A stretch of 64,000 bases of DNA from Halobacteriovorax marinus (GCA_002163155.1 MAAO01000004.1:372001-436000), one strand, 5' to 3'; positions 24,697-33,697 are shown, counted from the first letter of the stretch. Translations and numbers: made by a program. Notes: generated by a model from the sequence alone, not told the origin.

Positions 24697-26580
24697 ATGT
24701 TTCAAAAGCTTAGTTCAAGTAGAAAATTATTATTAGCAATTAGTTACGACTTTGTAATGACCATTTTTTCTTTTGAGATTGCTCTTCTTTTAAGGATTGG
24801 TGACCTTAGTTTAATTTCACTAAAAAATAACCTTGTCTACTTAACAGTAGTTGGTTGTACTCAAATGCTCATCTTCTTTTCACTTGGTTTCTACAAGGGA
24901 GTCTGGAGATATTCTAGTACTTATGACTTAATAAGATTAATCAAAGGAACAGCGTTAGGATGTGTGACTAGTTTAATAATTCTCTTTATGTACAATCGAC
25001 TTTATGATGTTCCAAGAACGGTTTTTATAACAGACTGGTTATTTCTAATAGTACTTCTTGGAGGTGGTCGTTTAGGTTACAGGGTTTTTAGAGACTCTGT
25101 TAATTTTAAAAATCAAAGCACAACTGCTAGAAAAGTTCTTATCATTGGCGCCGGTTCAAGTGGGGAACAAATCTTTCGTGAGATAAAAAATAATCCATCC
25201 CTAGACTTAAGAGTTATTGGCTTTATAGATGATGATCCTCAATTACAAAACAAAACAATTCATAACTGCCCCATCTTAGGGAAGGTTGAAGAGATCGAGG
25301 AAGTTACTAGGCAATGTGAAGTTGACCTTATTTATATTGCAATTCCCTCTGGCACAAGTGAAGAGATAAATAGAATCTATGAGTATACAAAATCTCTTAA
25401 TATCCCTGCTAAAATATTACCTAAGTTTGGAGATATTATTAATGGAAATATAAAACTCTCCCACTTTAGAAATATTGAAGTTCAAGATATCTTAGGAAGA
25501 AAAGAAGTTAAGCTCGACAATTCATCAATTAAATCTATGCTTAAAGATAAGACTATTTTAATAACTGGTGCCGGTGGTTCTATTGGCTCTGAAATTGTTA
25601 GGCAAGTCGCTATTTTTTCACCATCTAAACTTATCTTAGTCGATAGTTCTGAATTTAATCTCTATCAATTAGAAAAAGACCTTCAAAGTAGCTTTCCAAA
25701 TATAAAGTATTCTATTCATATGTTAGATATTAGAAATGAAGCGGCCCTAAAAAGTGTTTTTACCTTAAAACCTGATGTAATTTTTCATGCCGCCGCCTAC
25801 AAGCATGTTCCCCTTGTTGAATCCAATCCCTATGCGGGAGTTCAAACCAATATTAGAGGAACTCAAATTCTAGCAACTCTTGCTAATAAGTATAATATTA
25901 AGAAATTTGTTCTCATCTCTTCCGACAAAGCAGTTAACCCTACAAATATAATGGGAGCGACAAAGAGAATTGCAGAACTAATATGTCTTAATGAGCAATC
26001 AAAATCAGAAACCACCAAATTTGTAACTGTTCGCTTTGGAAATGTTTTGGGAAGCAGCGGTAGTGTTATCCCATTATTTAAAAAACAAATTGAACAAGGT
26101 GGACCCATAACAGTGACTCACCCTGAAATTAAACGATACTTCATGTCTATTCCAGAAGCTTCACAACTTGTGCTTCAAGCTGGTTCAATTGGTCAAGGTG
26201 GAGAAATCTTTGTTCTTGAAATGGGAGAACCAATTTACATTTTAGATATAGCAAAACAAATGATTTCGCTTTCGGGACACACTGAAAATGAAATTCAAAT
26301 CTCTTTTGTAGGTCTAAGACCAGGTGAAAAGATGTATGAAGAGTTACTGCTGGACGGAGAAACGACACTTCAGACAACTCACCCAATGGTTATGATGGCA
26401 AAAGCTTCTAAGATACCTCCAGTTTTTGAGAAGAAATTAGCAAGTTTGCTGGAACTCGGAGCTGAAGAAGAAGTTTCAAATTTTAAAATAAAAATTAAAG
26501 ATATTATTTCTCAGTATGTTCCTGCAACTTTAAAAGATTCAGTTACAGTTAATTCATCGGTGGAGAATAATCTCCACTAG
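24697..26580 (+). CDS. CapD/FlaA1-type membrane-bound UDP-HexNAc 4,6-dehydratase
   Basis: A 627-residue protein: four N-terminal membrane helices (about 10-115), a Rossmann-like domain (KVLIIGAGSSGEQIFREI, about 147), and a C-terminal extended SDR with ILITGAGGSIGSEIVRQ (about 288), HAAAYKHVPLVE, VLISSDKAVNPTNIMGATKR and GLRPGEKMYEELL. This is the long WbpM/PglF/CapD form that dehydrates UDP-GlcNAc to UDP-4-keto-6-deoxy-GlcNAc for QuiNAc, bacillosamine or related sugars. As in the long forms, the active-site Tyr of classical SDRs is Met (IMGATK). It follows rmlB and ends in a palindromic CTAG that also supplies the stop of the convergent glycosyltransferase gene. Confidence 0.88.
   Translation: MFQKLSSSRKLLLAISYDFVMTIFSFEIALLLRIGDLSLISLKNNLVYLTVVGCTQMLIFFSLGFYKGVWRYSSTYDLIRLIKGTALGCVTSLIILFMYNRLYDVPRTVFITDWLFLIVLLGGGRLGYRVFRDSVNFKNQSTTARKVLIIGAGSSGEQIFREIKNNPSLDLRVIGFIDDDPQLQNKTIHNCPILGKVEEIEEVTRQCEVDLIYIAIPSGTSEEINRIYEYTKSLNIPAKILPKFGDIINGNIKLSHFRNIEVQDILGRKEVKLDNSSIKSMLKDKTILITGAGGSIGSEIVRQVAIFSPSKLILVDSSEFNLYQLEKDLQSSFPNIKYSIHMLDIRNEAALKSVFTLKPDVIFHAAAYKHVPLVESNPYAGVQTNIRGTQILATLANKYNIKKFVLISSDKAVNPTNIMGATKRIAELICLNEQSKSETTKFVTVRFGNVLGSSGSVIPLFKKQIEQGGPITVTHPEIKRYFMSIPEASQLVLQAGSIGQGGEIFVLEMGEPIYILDIAKQMISLSGHTENEIQISFVGLRPGEKMYEELLLDGETTLQTTHPMVMMAKASKIPPVFEKKLASLLELGAEEEVSNFKIKIKDIISQYVPATLKDSVTVNSSVENNLH
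26560..26577. other. Perfect hairpin at a shared convergent stop
   Basis: Seven-base perfect stem (GTGGAGA with TCTCCAC) and an ATAA loop inside the last codons of the CapD-like gene, directly before the CTAG at 26577-26580 that contains both convergent stop codons. No T-run follows on either strand, so it is not a textbook terminator. It may act as an mRNA 3' end structure. Confidence 0.35.
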
Positions 26581-27797
26581 TAAGTTAATGATTCGAAATG
26601 ATTTTCAATTTTTGTAATGACATCTTTTCTTAAAAATTCTTTTCTGTAGGCTTTGTTTGCTTTTGCACCCATGGCCTTTAAGTCTTCTTTACTCATTTGA
26701 GATAGCTTTAAAACTGCATCAGCAAGCTTTTCAGGGCAGGATGCTGGGACAGCAAGACCTGCACCATTCTCTGCAATAACTCGTCCCCCTTCACCATCTA
26801 ACGAAGCGAGAACAGGCTTCCCACTGGCCATATAGGACTGTATTTTTGTAGGAAGCGTAACTGAAAAAAGATCATTACTAACTAAGCTCACAAGTAATGC
26901 TCCTGATTTGGAATAGTAGTAAGGCATAGTTTCCATTGGTTTTTTTCCTAAGAAATATACGGAATCAAGATTCCTTTTCTTAGCTTCACCTTCGGCCCAG
27001 GCCTTATGCGTACCATCACCTAGAAAAACAAAAGCAATATCCTCTCGCTCTTTTAATATTTCTGCGGCCTTTAAAACCGTAGGCATATCTTGAGAGGTTC
27101 CAATATTTCCTGCAAATAAAATGACAAATTTGTCATGTGGAAAATTTTCATCACTATAGGTGTTAGAGCTTAAATCCATGTTTTCAAAAAAACTTTCTGC
27201 CCATTGAGGAACATAGCTCATTTTATCTTCTGAAATCCCCATTTTCTTTATTCGGGGAATAAAGCCTTTTGAAGTCACTATTATTTTATGGTTATTCTTA
27301 TAAACCCATAGAACAATCTTTTTTACTAAACTGAGTGCCCATTTATTTTTAATCGTATTAGTCACAACTAAACTCTCAGGCCAAATATCAGTTACCCAAA
27401 TAACTGCCGCAGCTTTTTTAAACCAGCTAGCAAATACTGCAGGGATTGAAGCAAAGAAAGGAGAGAGTTGATAAGTAAAAACTTTATCAATTTTTCCTCT
27501 AATAATAAATGGAAGTAAAATCGAAGCTGTTATTGGAAATGAAATATAATTGAGTACGAGCTTGTATCCTATCCCTTTTCCTCTAGGCACTAGAGGAACT
27601 CGAATAACTTTTATGCCATCCCAATCTTCTTTATAAGGACCAAGAAAACTATAACCTTTATAAATCGAGCCTTGAGGATAATTTGGCAGCCCTGTTAGAA
27701 CAGTGACTTCGTGCCCTCTATCATGTAGCTCTCTCGCAAGGTCATTAATTTTAAATGTTTCGGGCCAAAAGTATTGAGTTACTATTAAAATTTTCAT
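26577..27797 (-). CDS. wbuB: GT4 glycosyltransferase, WbuB/WcaI-like
   Basis: A 406-residue GT-B protein. The N-terminus KILIVTQYFWPETFKINDLA, followed by TGLPNYPQGSIYKGY, is the hallmark of the WbuB/WcaI group. WbuB of E. coli O26 is assigned as an N-acetyl-L-fucosamine transferase. The C-terminal donor half has FAGNIGTSQDMPTVL, FLGDGTHK and PTKIQSYMASGKPVLASLDGEGG. It is the third gene of a minus-strand trio with the WbjD-like epimerase and the PglC-like transferase, which together suggest assembly starting on a small phosphoglycosyl transferase product. The call as FucNAc transferase is inference by neighbourhood. Confidence 0.78.
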   Translation of the reverse strand: MKILIVTQYFWPETFKINDLARELHDRGHEVTVLTGLPNYPQGSIYKGYSFLGPYKEDWDGIKVIRVPLVPRGKGIGYKLVLNYISFPITASILLPFIIRGKIDKVFTYQLSPFFASIPAVFASWFKKAAAVIWVTDIWPESLVVTNTIKNKWALSLVKKIVLWVYKNNHKIIVTSKGFIPRIKKMGISEDKMSYVPQWAESFFENMDLSSNTYSDENFPHDKFVILFAGNIGTSQDMPTVLKAAEILKEREDIAFVFLGDGTHKAWAEGEAKKRNLDSVYFLGKKPMETMPYYYSKSGALLVSLVSNDLFSVTLPTKIQSYMASGKPVLASLDGEGGRVIAENGAGLAVPASCPEKLADAVLKLSQMSKEDLKAMGAKANKAYRKEFLRKDVITKIENHFESLTY

Positions 27798-27803
27798 TTA
27801 TTC

Positions 27804-28364
27804 CTAATGAGAGACGCTTTTTTGAGAAATAACTTTTTCGAAAGTTAAAAAGAGAATTTTTAAATCAAAGAGGAAGGATCTATTTAGAAGATACTCATGA
27901 TCAAGTTTCACTTTTTCTTGTATCGAAAGCTCATCTCTTCCATTAATTTGAGCCCAACCAGTAAGACCGGGAACCAACTGATCTACACCAATATTTGTTC
28001 TTTGCTCTATAAGGTCATCTTGATTAAAGAGAGCAGGTCTTGGTCCAACAAAGGACATCTTTCCAGTTAAGATACTCCATAACTGGGGAATTTCATCGAG
28101 ACTAAGCTTACGAATGAGTCCTCCTCCTAAAATAAGATAGTCACTTGCTTTAATAAGATGGGTGGCAACTTGGGGAGTATCAATTTTCATAGTCCTGAAT
28201 TTAGGCATTAGAAAGATTACATTTTTCTGGCCTACTCTTTTAGACCAATGGATCACGGACCCACGACTAACCATGAAGATGAATAGACTTACTAGTAGAA
28301 AAAAAAATGAACATGGGATCAATAAAATAATCACAAAAGTAATATCAAAAATACGTTTTAACAT
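27804..28364 (-). CDS. Small phosphoglycosyl transferase (PglC/WcaJ catalytic domain only)
   Basis: A 186-residue monotopic phosphoglycosyl transferase: one N-terminal re-entrant hydrophobic helix (about 5-32), SKRVGQKNVIFLMPKFRTM, LSLDEIPQLW with the catalytic Asp-Glu (about 90-91), and PGLTGWAQINGRDELS. Members such as PglC transfer a sugar-1-phosphate from a UDP-sugar (bacillosamine, QuiNAc, FucNAc type) to undecaprenyl phosphate. It is the second initiating enzyme in the window besides the long WcaJ-type one. It lies six bases upstream of the WbuB-like gene and two bases after the epimerase gene, so all three are one operon. Confidence 0.88.
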   Translation of the reverse strand: MLKRIFDITFVIILLIPCSFFFLLVSLFIFMVSRGSVIHWSKRVGQKNVIFLMPKFRTMKIDTPQVATHLIKASDYLILGGGLIRKLSLDEIPQLWSILTGKMSFVGPRPALFNQDDLIEQRTNIGVDQLVPGLTGWAQINGRDELSIQEKVKLDHEYLLNRSFLFDLKILFLTFEKVISQKSVSH

Positions 28365-28366
28365 TA

Positions 28367-29491
28367 CTACTTATGCCAAACTGTTCTATTAACAAAATCA
28401 GTATAACTATAGATAATTCTAAGAACTTTCTTAGAAACATCAGTAGCATCATAATCTGGAATGTCCATAGTTGGAGTATCTTGATTTTTTACTAACGCTA
28501 TTGATCGAATCACTGCATCTGCATATAGCTCACTCATAATAACAGTTGCTCTATCCATACCCTCGGGTCTCTCATGAGCTTGTCGAATAGTAATGGCCGG
28601 AAATTTTAGAATAGAAGATTCTTCTGTAATTGTACCACTATCTGAAATTGTACAAAACGCAGACTTTTGTAGCTTTATATAATCAAAGAATCCCAATGGC
28701 TTCATAAATTCAATGAGAGAGTTCTTTGCAGTATAATTTAATTTTTCTAACTTAATTCTTGTTCTTGGATGTGTTGAGACAATAATTCTCTTCTTATACT
28801 CTGCTGCCAATTCTTCTAAAGTTTGAAGGAAGTTATTAAAGTTCTCTTCTGAATCAACATTCTCTTCACGGTGCACACTTACAACAAAGTAGTTATCCGC
28901 TTCAAGAGACAGATCATTTAATACATTTGATTCTTCAATATTTGATTTATAATGATCAAAGATTTCAACCATTGGTGAGCCCGTTTTAATAATTGTATCT
29001 GGCGAGATACCTTCATTTAACAGATACCTTCTCGCGTGCTCAGAGTGGACCATATTAATATCACTTAAGTGATCTACAATTTTTCTATTAACTTCCTCTG
29101 GTACCCTTTGATCAAAACAGCGATTCCCTGCTTCCATGTGGAAGATTGGCACTTTTCTTTTTTTAGCGGCTATAATTGCAAGACAAGAATTTGTATCACC
29201 ATAAATGAGAAACGCATCTGGCTTCTCTTTTTCAATAACGACATCAAATTTTGTAATAATATTACCGATTGTTTCCGCTGTAGATGAGCCGACAGCTTCT
29301 AGGAAGTGATCAGGCTTTTTGATTCCAAGGTCTTTGAAAAAAATCTCATTGAGCTCGTAGTCAAAGTTTTGCCCTGAATGAACTAGAACATGCTCTACAT
29401 TTTCCTCAAGTTCCGAGAAAATACGAGAGAGCTTTATAATCTCTGGTCTTGTTCCAACAAGCGTTAAAACCTTTAGTTTACGTCGCGTCAT
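28367..29491 (-). CDS. wbjD: Non-hydrolysing UDP-HexNAc 2-epimerase, WbjD/FnlC-like
   Basis: A 374-residue enzyme of the WecB superfamily: VLTLVGTRPEIIKLSR, YGDTNSCLAIIAAKKR, HMEAGNRCFDQRVPEEVNRK and SDSGTITEESS. The GNRCFDQRVPEE block is typical of the WbjD/CapG/FnlC branch, which makes UDP-N-acetyl-L-fucosamine from the L-talo epimer, rather than of classical WecB. It heads the minus-strand trio with a PglC-like and a WbuB-like enzyme. The matching FnlA/CapE-type dehydratase-5-epimerase is not seen in the window, so the pathway is incomplete here, or a plain UDP-ManNAc-type epimerase function cannot be excluded. Confidence 0.83.
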   Translation of the reverse strand: MTRRKLKVLTLVGTRPEIIKLSRIFSELEENVEHVLVHSGQNFDYELNEIFFKDLGIKKPDHFLEAVGSSTAETIGNIITKFDVVIEKEKPDAFLIYGDTNSCLAIIAAKKRKVPIFHMEAGNRCFDQRVPEEVNRKIVDHLSDINMVHSEHARRYLLNEGISPDTIIKTGSPMVEIFDHYKSNIEESNVLNDLSLEADNYFVVSVHREENVDSEENFNNFLQTLEELAAEYKKRIIVSTHPRTRIKLEKLNYTAKNSLIEFMKPLGFFDYIKLQKSAFCTISDSGTITEESSILKFPAITIRQAHERPEGMDRATVIMSELYADAVIRSIALVKNQDTPTMDIPDYDATDVSKKVLRIIYSYTDFVNRTVWHK

Positions 29492-29640
29492 AAGTCGATC
29501 CTAATCTGTATAAATAACTTTCTAATAATAGACAAGAAAGGCCCCTTTGTCCTCATTTTCATACTAGAATTATTAAACAAATGGCATATCAACTGATATA
29601 AATATAGACCAAATTTAATGCTTAACATTAGGAGAGCTCT

Positions 29641-30510
29641 TTGAAAGTTTTAGTACTAGGTGGCCTTGGAATGCTGGGTCATAGACTCTATTTAACACTT
29701 AAAGAGTCTCATGAAACTCGCTTCACTTTTAGAAAAGCTAAAACAGCCCTAGAATTAAACTTTATTAAAAATGAAGAGGGTAACTTCTACGAGAATATAG
29801 ATCTCTCCAGCATGCAAAATTTAGAGAAAGTTATCACAGACTTTAATCCAGACATGGTAATTAACTGCGTTGGAATAATTCAAAAATCGGTTATTAACAG
29901 CACTCCAGAAATCGCCTATGGAATAAACTCAGTTCTTCCACACAAAATAGCTGCGCTAGGTCTAAAGCATAACTTCAAACTTATTCACATTAGTACAGAC
30001 TGTGTCTTTAGTGGAAAAGAGGGAAATTACACGGAAGAGTCTCCTATAAATCCATCAGGAACATACGGAATAACTAAACAACTTGGAGAGGTTGATTACC
30101 TAGAAAATACTCTAACGATTAGAACTTCAATAATTGGAAGAGAGCTCGGGAATTCTAAAAGCTTAGTTGAGTGGTTCATTAATGAAACTGAAGTTGGTGG
30201 CTACGAAAATGTATTTTACAGCGGACTCCCTACCTACACTCTTTCAAAATTAATTAATGAAGAAATTCTAAATCGTCCAGAATTGAGTGGCATAATAAAT
30301 ATAGGCTCTCATCCAGTCAGTAAATTGGATCTACTTAAATTCATAAATGACGAATTTAATCTAAGTAAAAAAGTTAATAGAACAAAAGGTCCAGACTTAA
30401 ATATGCATCTCAACTGTAGTTCATTTGAGAAAATCACTAAAAAAGAAACACCAAAGTGGGAAGAGCTTACTCAAGATCTACTAATAGCTGATCCTCTTTA
30501 CGATAAATAA
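29641..30510 (+). CDS. RmlD-like SDR reductase, paralogue 1
   Basis: A 289-residue extended SDR: VLVLGGLGMLGHRL nucleotide loop, ISTDCVFSGKEG, the YGITKQLGE Tyr-Lys pair, and TIRTSIIGRE. It begins with a TTG at 29641 with AGGAGAG just upstream. Similar reductases occur as FnlB/WbjC-type enzymes in loci that carry WbjD-like epimerases and WbuB, where they reduce a 4-keto-6-deoxy-HexNAc. Divergent from the WbjD-like gene (149-base gap), it fits that role, but RmlD activity (dTDP-rhamnose) is also possible. Its 3' end overlaps the convergent Wzy candidate by 44 bases. A clear paralogue lies at 31.9 kb. Confidence 0.76.
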   Translation: MKVLVLGGLGMLGHRLYLTLKESHETRFTFRKAKTALELNFIKNEEGNFYENIDLSSMQNLEKVITDFNPDMVINCVGIIQKSVINSTPEIAYGINSVLPHKIAALGLKHNFKLIHISTDCVFSGKEGNYTEESPINPSGTYGITKQLGEVDYLENTLTIRTSIIGRELGNSKSLVEWFINETEVGGYENVFYSGLPTYTLSKLINEEILNRPELSGIINIGSHPVSKLDLLKFINDEFNLSKKVNRTKGPDLNMHLNCSSFEKITKKETPKWEELTQDLLIADPLYDK

Positions 30511-31900
30511 TCATTAGGGTCTTATCTGTAATATAAAATAGCCCTATTGTTATGATGAGAGTCCCAAAGAGTTGATAGCTCTGACTTGGAACGTAACCAA
30601 AGTGGGTAAATCTAAAGGCCACGATTTGAGACAATAAAGAAGTTAAAACAAAGTTTCTTCCAGAGAATGTAATGAAAAAGGATTCAAATCCCCATCCAAT
30701 AAGTCCAACAAAGGTCATGCCTAAGAATACAAACCAAAATTTCCCTGGGTAATAAAGAAAAGCAATAATTCCAGGAATAGAGATGAAGTGATGTTTGCTA
30801 AAATCAACTTCATTATAAGATGATTCTATAAATGTTGAATCATAAACACTTATGGAACCATTTCTCATTTTCTCCTTCAAAGCACTTTTAAAAATTCCCC
30901 AATCTTTTTTTGGATAAGATGCTACAGACAATACACCTTCTGCTCCTACCCAACGATCAATAAAAAGAAGTTTAACTTTCTCATTGGAATCAACAATGGA
31001 TTGAACTGATAATTCTTTTTTTATCTCAACAGGACTGTAAGAAAAAAGTCTTAAAGTATTCACCATGGAAATTGAAATTCCAAAGAGAACAATAAAAGAT
31101 CCAGTCACAAGAAGTAAATATTTAAGACGAATTCTTTTCTTAAGCTCAATAAGTTTACTTAAAACTCCAAACAATCCTGCAGATGAATTTAAAATCATTC
31201 CTCGGCTCAAAATAGAAGTGCTTGATAAGAAGGATTCAAAGATAAAAAGAAGAGTGTTAAAAAGAGGATATTCTTTCTTCTGAATTTCAAAGTGAAGAAA
31301 TAATGCTGCCACCGAAGACAATCCAAACGAAACAAGCCAAGCATAGACTCCATAAATGACAAAAGGTAAGTTTTGAGGAGGAATAGTACCGCGTTGATAA
31401 ATATGAAAATACACATTAGAAGTTGTAATTAATAATACAAAAGTAATATAACAAGTGAGAGTTAATGTTCTATTTTCAAAATAGAACCTTTCTATATGAC
31501 TCAACCCAAAGCTATTGTCTTCCTGTCTACTTTGCGCCGAAAATAACTTTCGCCTAATAAGTGAAAGAGTAATCAAAGGTAAAATCCCACAAATAATAAC
31601 AAGCATGGCTTCATTAAACTGGCCGGGCTCTCCTGAATAGTTTCCAACAGATTCGTTAAACTTTCCTTCATAAAAAATTGTTCTGAATGTAATTTTTAGC
31701 CAAAATCCTAACCAGAAAAACACAGACAAGAACGAATCAAAGAAGATCTTCTTTTTGCTAAATCCGAGAAATAAGTAAAGATTTACAACAAAGGCGAATG
31801 TGAAATATAAAAAAGAATTTCCTGGAACTAAAGAACCACACCACAAGGTGGCAAGAAAAAATATAAAAAAGAGGGTATAAAATATTCGATTAAAGACCAT
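30467..31900 (-). CDS. O-antigen polymerase-like membrane protein (Wzy candidate 2)
   Basis: About 477 residues from the ATG at 31898-31900 (or 497 from a TTG at 31960; neither has a strong ribosome site, so the start is unsure). It has about 12 hydrophobic segments and a long polar loop of about 70-80 residues in the C-terminal half (with DRWVGAEGVLSV), the layout of oligosaccharide-repeat polymerases of the WbbH/Wzy type. It has no strong sequence motif. It follows the second RmlD-like gene with an 11-base overlap (from the ATG), and its tail overlaps the convergent first RmlD-like gene by 44 bases. Two Wzy candidates in one window point to two polymers. Confidence 0.62.
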   Translation of the reverse strand: MVFNRIFYTLFFIFFLATLWCGSLVPGNSFLYFTFAFVVNLYLFLGFSKKKIFFDSFLSVFFWLGFWLKITFRTIFYEGKFNESVGNYSGEPGQFNEAMLVIICGILPLITLSLIRRKLFSAQSRQEDNSFGLSHIERFYFENRTLTLTCYITFVLLITTSNVYFHIYQRGTIPPQNLPFVIYGVYAWLVSFGLSSVAALFLHFEIQKKEYPLFNTLLFIFESFLSSTSILSRGMILNSSAGLFGVLSKLIELKKRIRLKYLLLVTGSFIVLFGISISMVNTLRLFSYSPVEIKKELSVQSIVDSNEKVKLLFIDRWVGAEGVLSVASYPKKDWGIFKSALKEKMRNGSISVYDSTFIESSYNEVDFSKHHFISIPGIIAFLYYPGKFWFVFLGMTFVGLIGWGFESFFITFSGRNFVLTSLLSQIVAFRFTHFGYVPSQSYQLFGTLIITIGLFYITDKTLMIIYRKEDQLLVDLE

Positions 31901-32768
31901 TGTAAAAATCGTTATCAACCATGATATCCTCAACGAGTTCAGTCCATGGTAAATACTCAAATCCTACAGTTTTATTAAAGTGATCAGAGTTTAAACTTCG
32001 ATCAACTTCGAATTCATTATTTACTTCAATCTCTATGTCGAGACCCAACGTATCTTTAAAGGCCTTAAGTAATTCATACTTATTTATTTTTTGACTAGCA
32101 ATGTGGTAAAGCCCGTTTAATTCTTCATTTGGAACAATTTTTTCGAGCAAAATTTTTGCAAGAGTTTTAGCTGGAAATCCTGAAAAAATAGCTTTAGTAA
32201 ATCCGCCAACTTTTCCACCGTTTTGTGACACAAACCATTCAAGTAAGCCATTTGCTTCAAAAACTTCACGACCTACACAAGAAGTTCTAATTGTTACAAC
32301 ATTCTTGTACTGTGTAACTTCACCTAAACTCTTAGTTTTACCGTAAAGATCAGTAGCATTTGCTGAATCATTCTCATCATAAAATCCATCTCTACCGTCA
32401 TAAACACAGTCTGTGCTAAATTGGATCATTCTTGAATTATGTTTTTCACAAATTTCTGCTAACAGATGAGGAAATAGAGAATTTGATTGAATTGTCACAA
32501 TTGGATTTTTAGATTCTTTAAGCTGCTTTATAACCCCTACACAGTTGAGAACAACATCGGGTTTAACTTCACCTATGATAGAGTCAATTTTAGAAATATC
32601 TTTAACATCAACATTACAAAAAGATTGCTGACTATTAATTCCTTCTATATTTGCAAGGGGACCTAGTTCCGGTCTTCTAATTACACCATAAGTTTCATGA
32701 ACTTTACCAAACTCAGCCCACATTCTATGACCAATCATTCCTGACGCACCAAGTATTAGTACTTTCAC
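31890..32768 (-). CDS. RmlD-like SDR reductase, paralogue 2
   Basis: A 292-residue extended SDR starting with GTG at 32766-32768, preceded by a GGAG site. Motifs: VLILGASGMIGHRM, FSTDCVYDGRDG, YGKTKSLGEV, TIRTSCVGRE and LLEWFVS. It aligns along its whole length with the 29.6 kb reductase, so the two are paralogues or distant duplicates lying in inverted orientation around the second Wzy candidate. Reduction of a 4-keto-6-deoxy nucleotide sugar is the family role. Which sugar each serves is not visible. It is followed by the overlapping Wzy candidate gene. Confidence 0.76.
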   Translation of the reverse strand: MKVLILGASGMIGHRMWAEFGKVHETYGVIRRPELGPLANIEGINSQQSFCNVDVKDISKIDSIIGEVKPDVVLNCVGVIKQLKESKNPIVTIQSNSLFPHLLAEICEKHNSRMIQFSTDCVYDGRDGFYDENDSANATDLYGKTKSLGEVTQYKNVVTIRTSCVGREVFEANGLLEWFVSQNGGKVGGFTKAIFSGFPAKTLAKILLEKIVPNEELNGLYHIASQKINKYELLKAFKDTLGLDIEIEVNNEFEVDRSLNSDHFNKTVGFEYLPWTELVEDIMVDNDFYNGL

Positions 32769-32854
32769 AAAAACTCCATTCTTACTAATAATTCGAGCTT
32801 ATTATGTCACTAATTGGCAATCATTCGCAAAAAAATATTTATACAATTTAAAGA

Positions 32855-33577
32855 CTATTTTGCGAGGACCATTAAAGAGAAACCTCCCAAGATACGCGCC
32901 GCAAGATCAGGGCTTAATGCAAAGAGGATCTTTCTTGGAAACTTTAGTAAATTGGCTTTCCAACCTCTATTTGGTAACTCAAGAGAACCTGAAGTATAAA
33001 AATAATCAAGAATCTCATAACCTGTATCCTCCAAAAGAGCTAAAGCCAATTCTTTAGTATAGTAGTGAATATGACCTACACTCTTCCGAGTTTCTAAAAT
33101 TGGCTTCATACGCAGAAGCGACTGAACAGAAAGATCGAGGGGAATATGAAAAATTTTATACTCGGCCTTGGTGCCCATATTTCGTAGAAATGTAAAATTA
33201 TCTTCAATGTGCTCAAAAACATCAATGGCCATTAATAACTCATACTTTTTCGAATCAGCTTCCATTAAATCTTTATTATAGAATTTTATTTTTTCTGTCT
33301 CTTTCGTTTTTGCAAGGCTATAGGCATCTTCAGAGATGTCATAACCATCTAAACATTTAATATCACTCATCTTAACTGCTAAGTTACGAAGAACTTCTCC
33401 AGCTCCACAACCAACCTCAACAACACTACTTGGTTTTAATTTATTATTTTTGAGAATTTTTAAAATATTTGAGGCTTTCCAGACAGAATCTTCCATATGC
33501 CAAGAGGGGTTTGAATCTAGGTATTTTCCATCGTTATAGATATCACGCATTTTTTTCTCACTAAAATTACTATTCAT
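32855..33577 (-). CDS. Class I SAM-dependent methyltransferase
   Basis: About 240 residues from the ATG at 33575-33577. Motif I is VVEVGCGAGEVLRNL, followed by LDGYDISEDAY (motif II acidic residue), and LLMAIDVFEHIED (motif IV), the usual order of the Methyltransf_11/23 group. The C-terminal third (GHIHYYTKELALALLEDTGYE) resembles sugar- or lipid-acting methyltransferases of polysaccharide loci. It is 86 bases upstream of the second RmlD-like gene and divergent from a GT4 gene. O- or N-methylation of a glycan residue is likely but unproven. Confidence 0.8.
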   Translation of the reverse strand: MNSNFSEKKMRDIYNDGKYLDSNPSWHMEDSVWKASNILKILKNNKLKPSSVVEVGCGAGEVLRNLAVKMSDIKCLDGYDISEDAYSLAKTKETEKIKFYNKDLMEADSKKYELLMAIDVFEHIEDNFTFLRNMGTKAEYKIFHIPLDLSVQSLLRMKPILETRKSVGHIHYYTKELALALLEDTGYEILDYFYTSGSLELPNRGWKANLLKFPRKILFALSPDLAARILGGFSLMVLAK

Positions 33578-33697
33578 TATTAACATAACAGCTGAATCGA
33601 ACAATTTACAATGATATCATCGCAAGACTTGTTTACATATTGTATAACAATGAGAGTTTTTATAAAATACATTCAAAAAACACGACAAGAGTAAACT

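Noticed and set aside
22646-32768. A complete dTDP-rhamnose pathway (rmlA, rmlB, RmlC-like, RmlD-like)
   Set aside because: All four families are present but not as one operon, and the RmlC-like and RmlD-like genes have neighbours suggesting other sugars, so I do not claim rhamnose.
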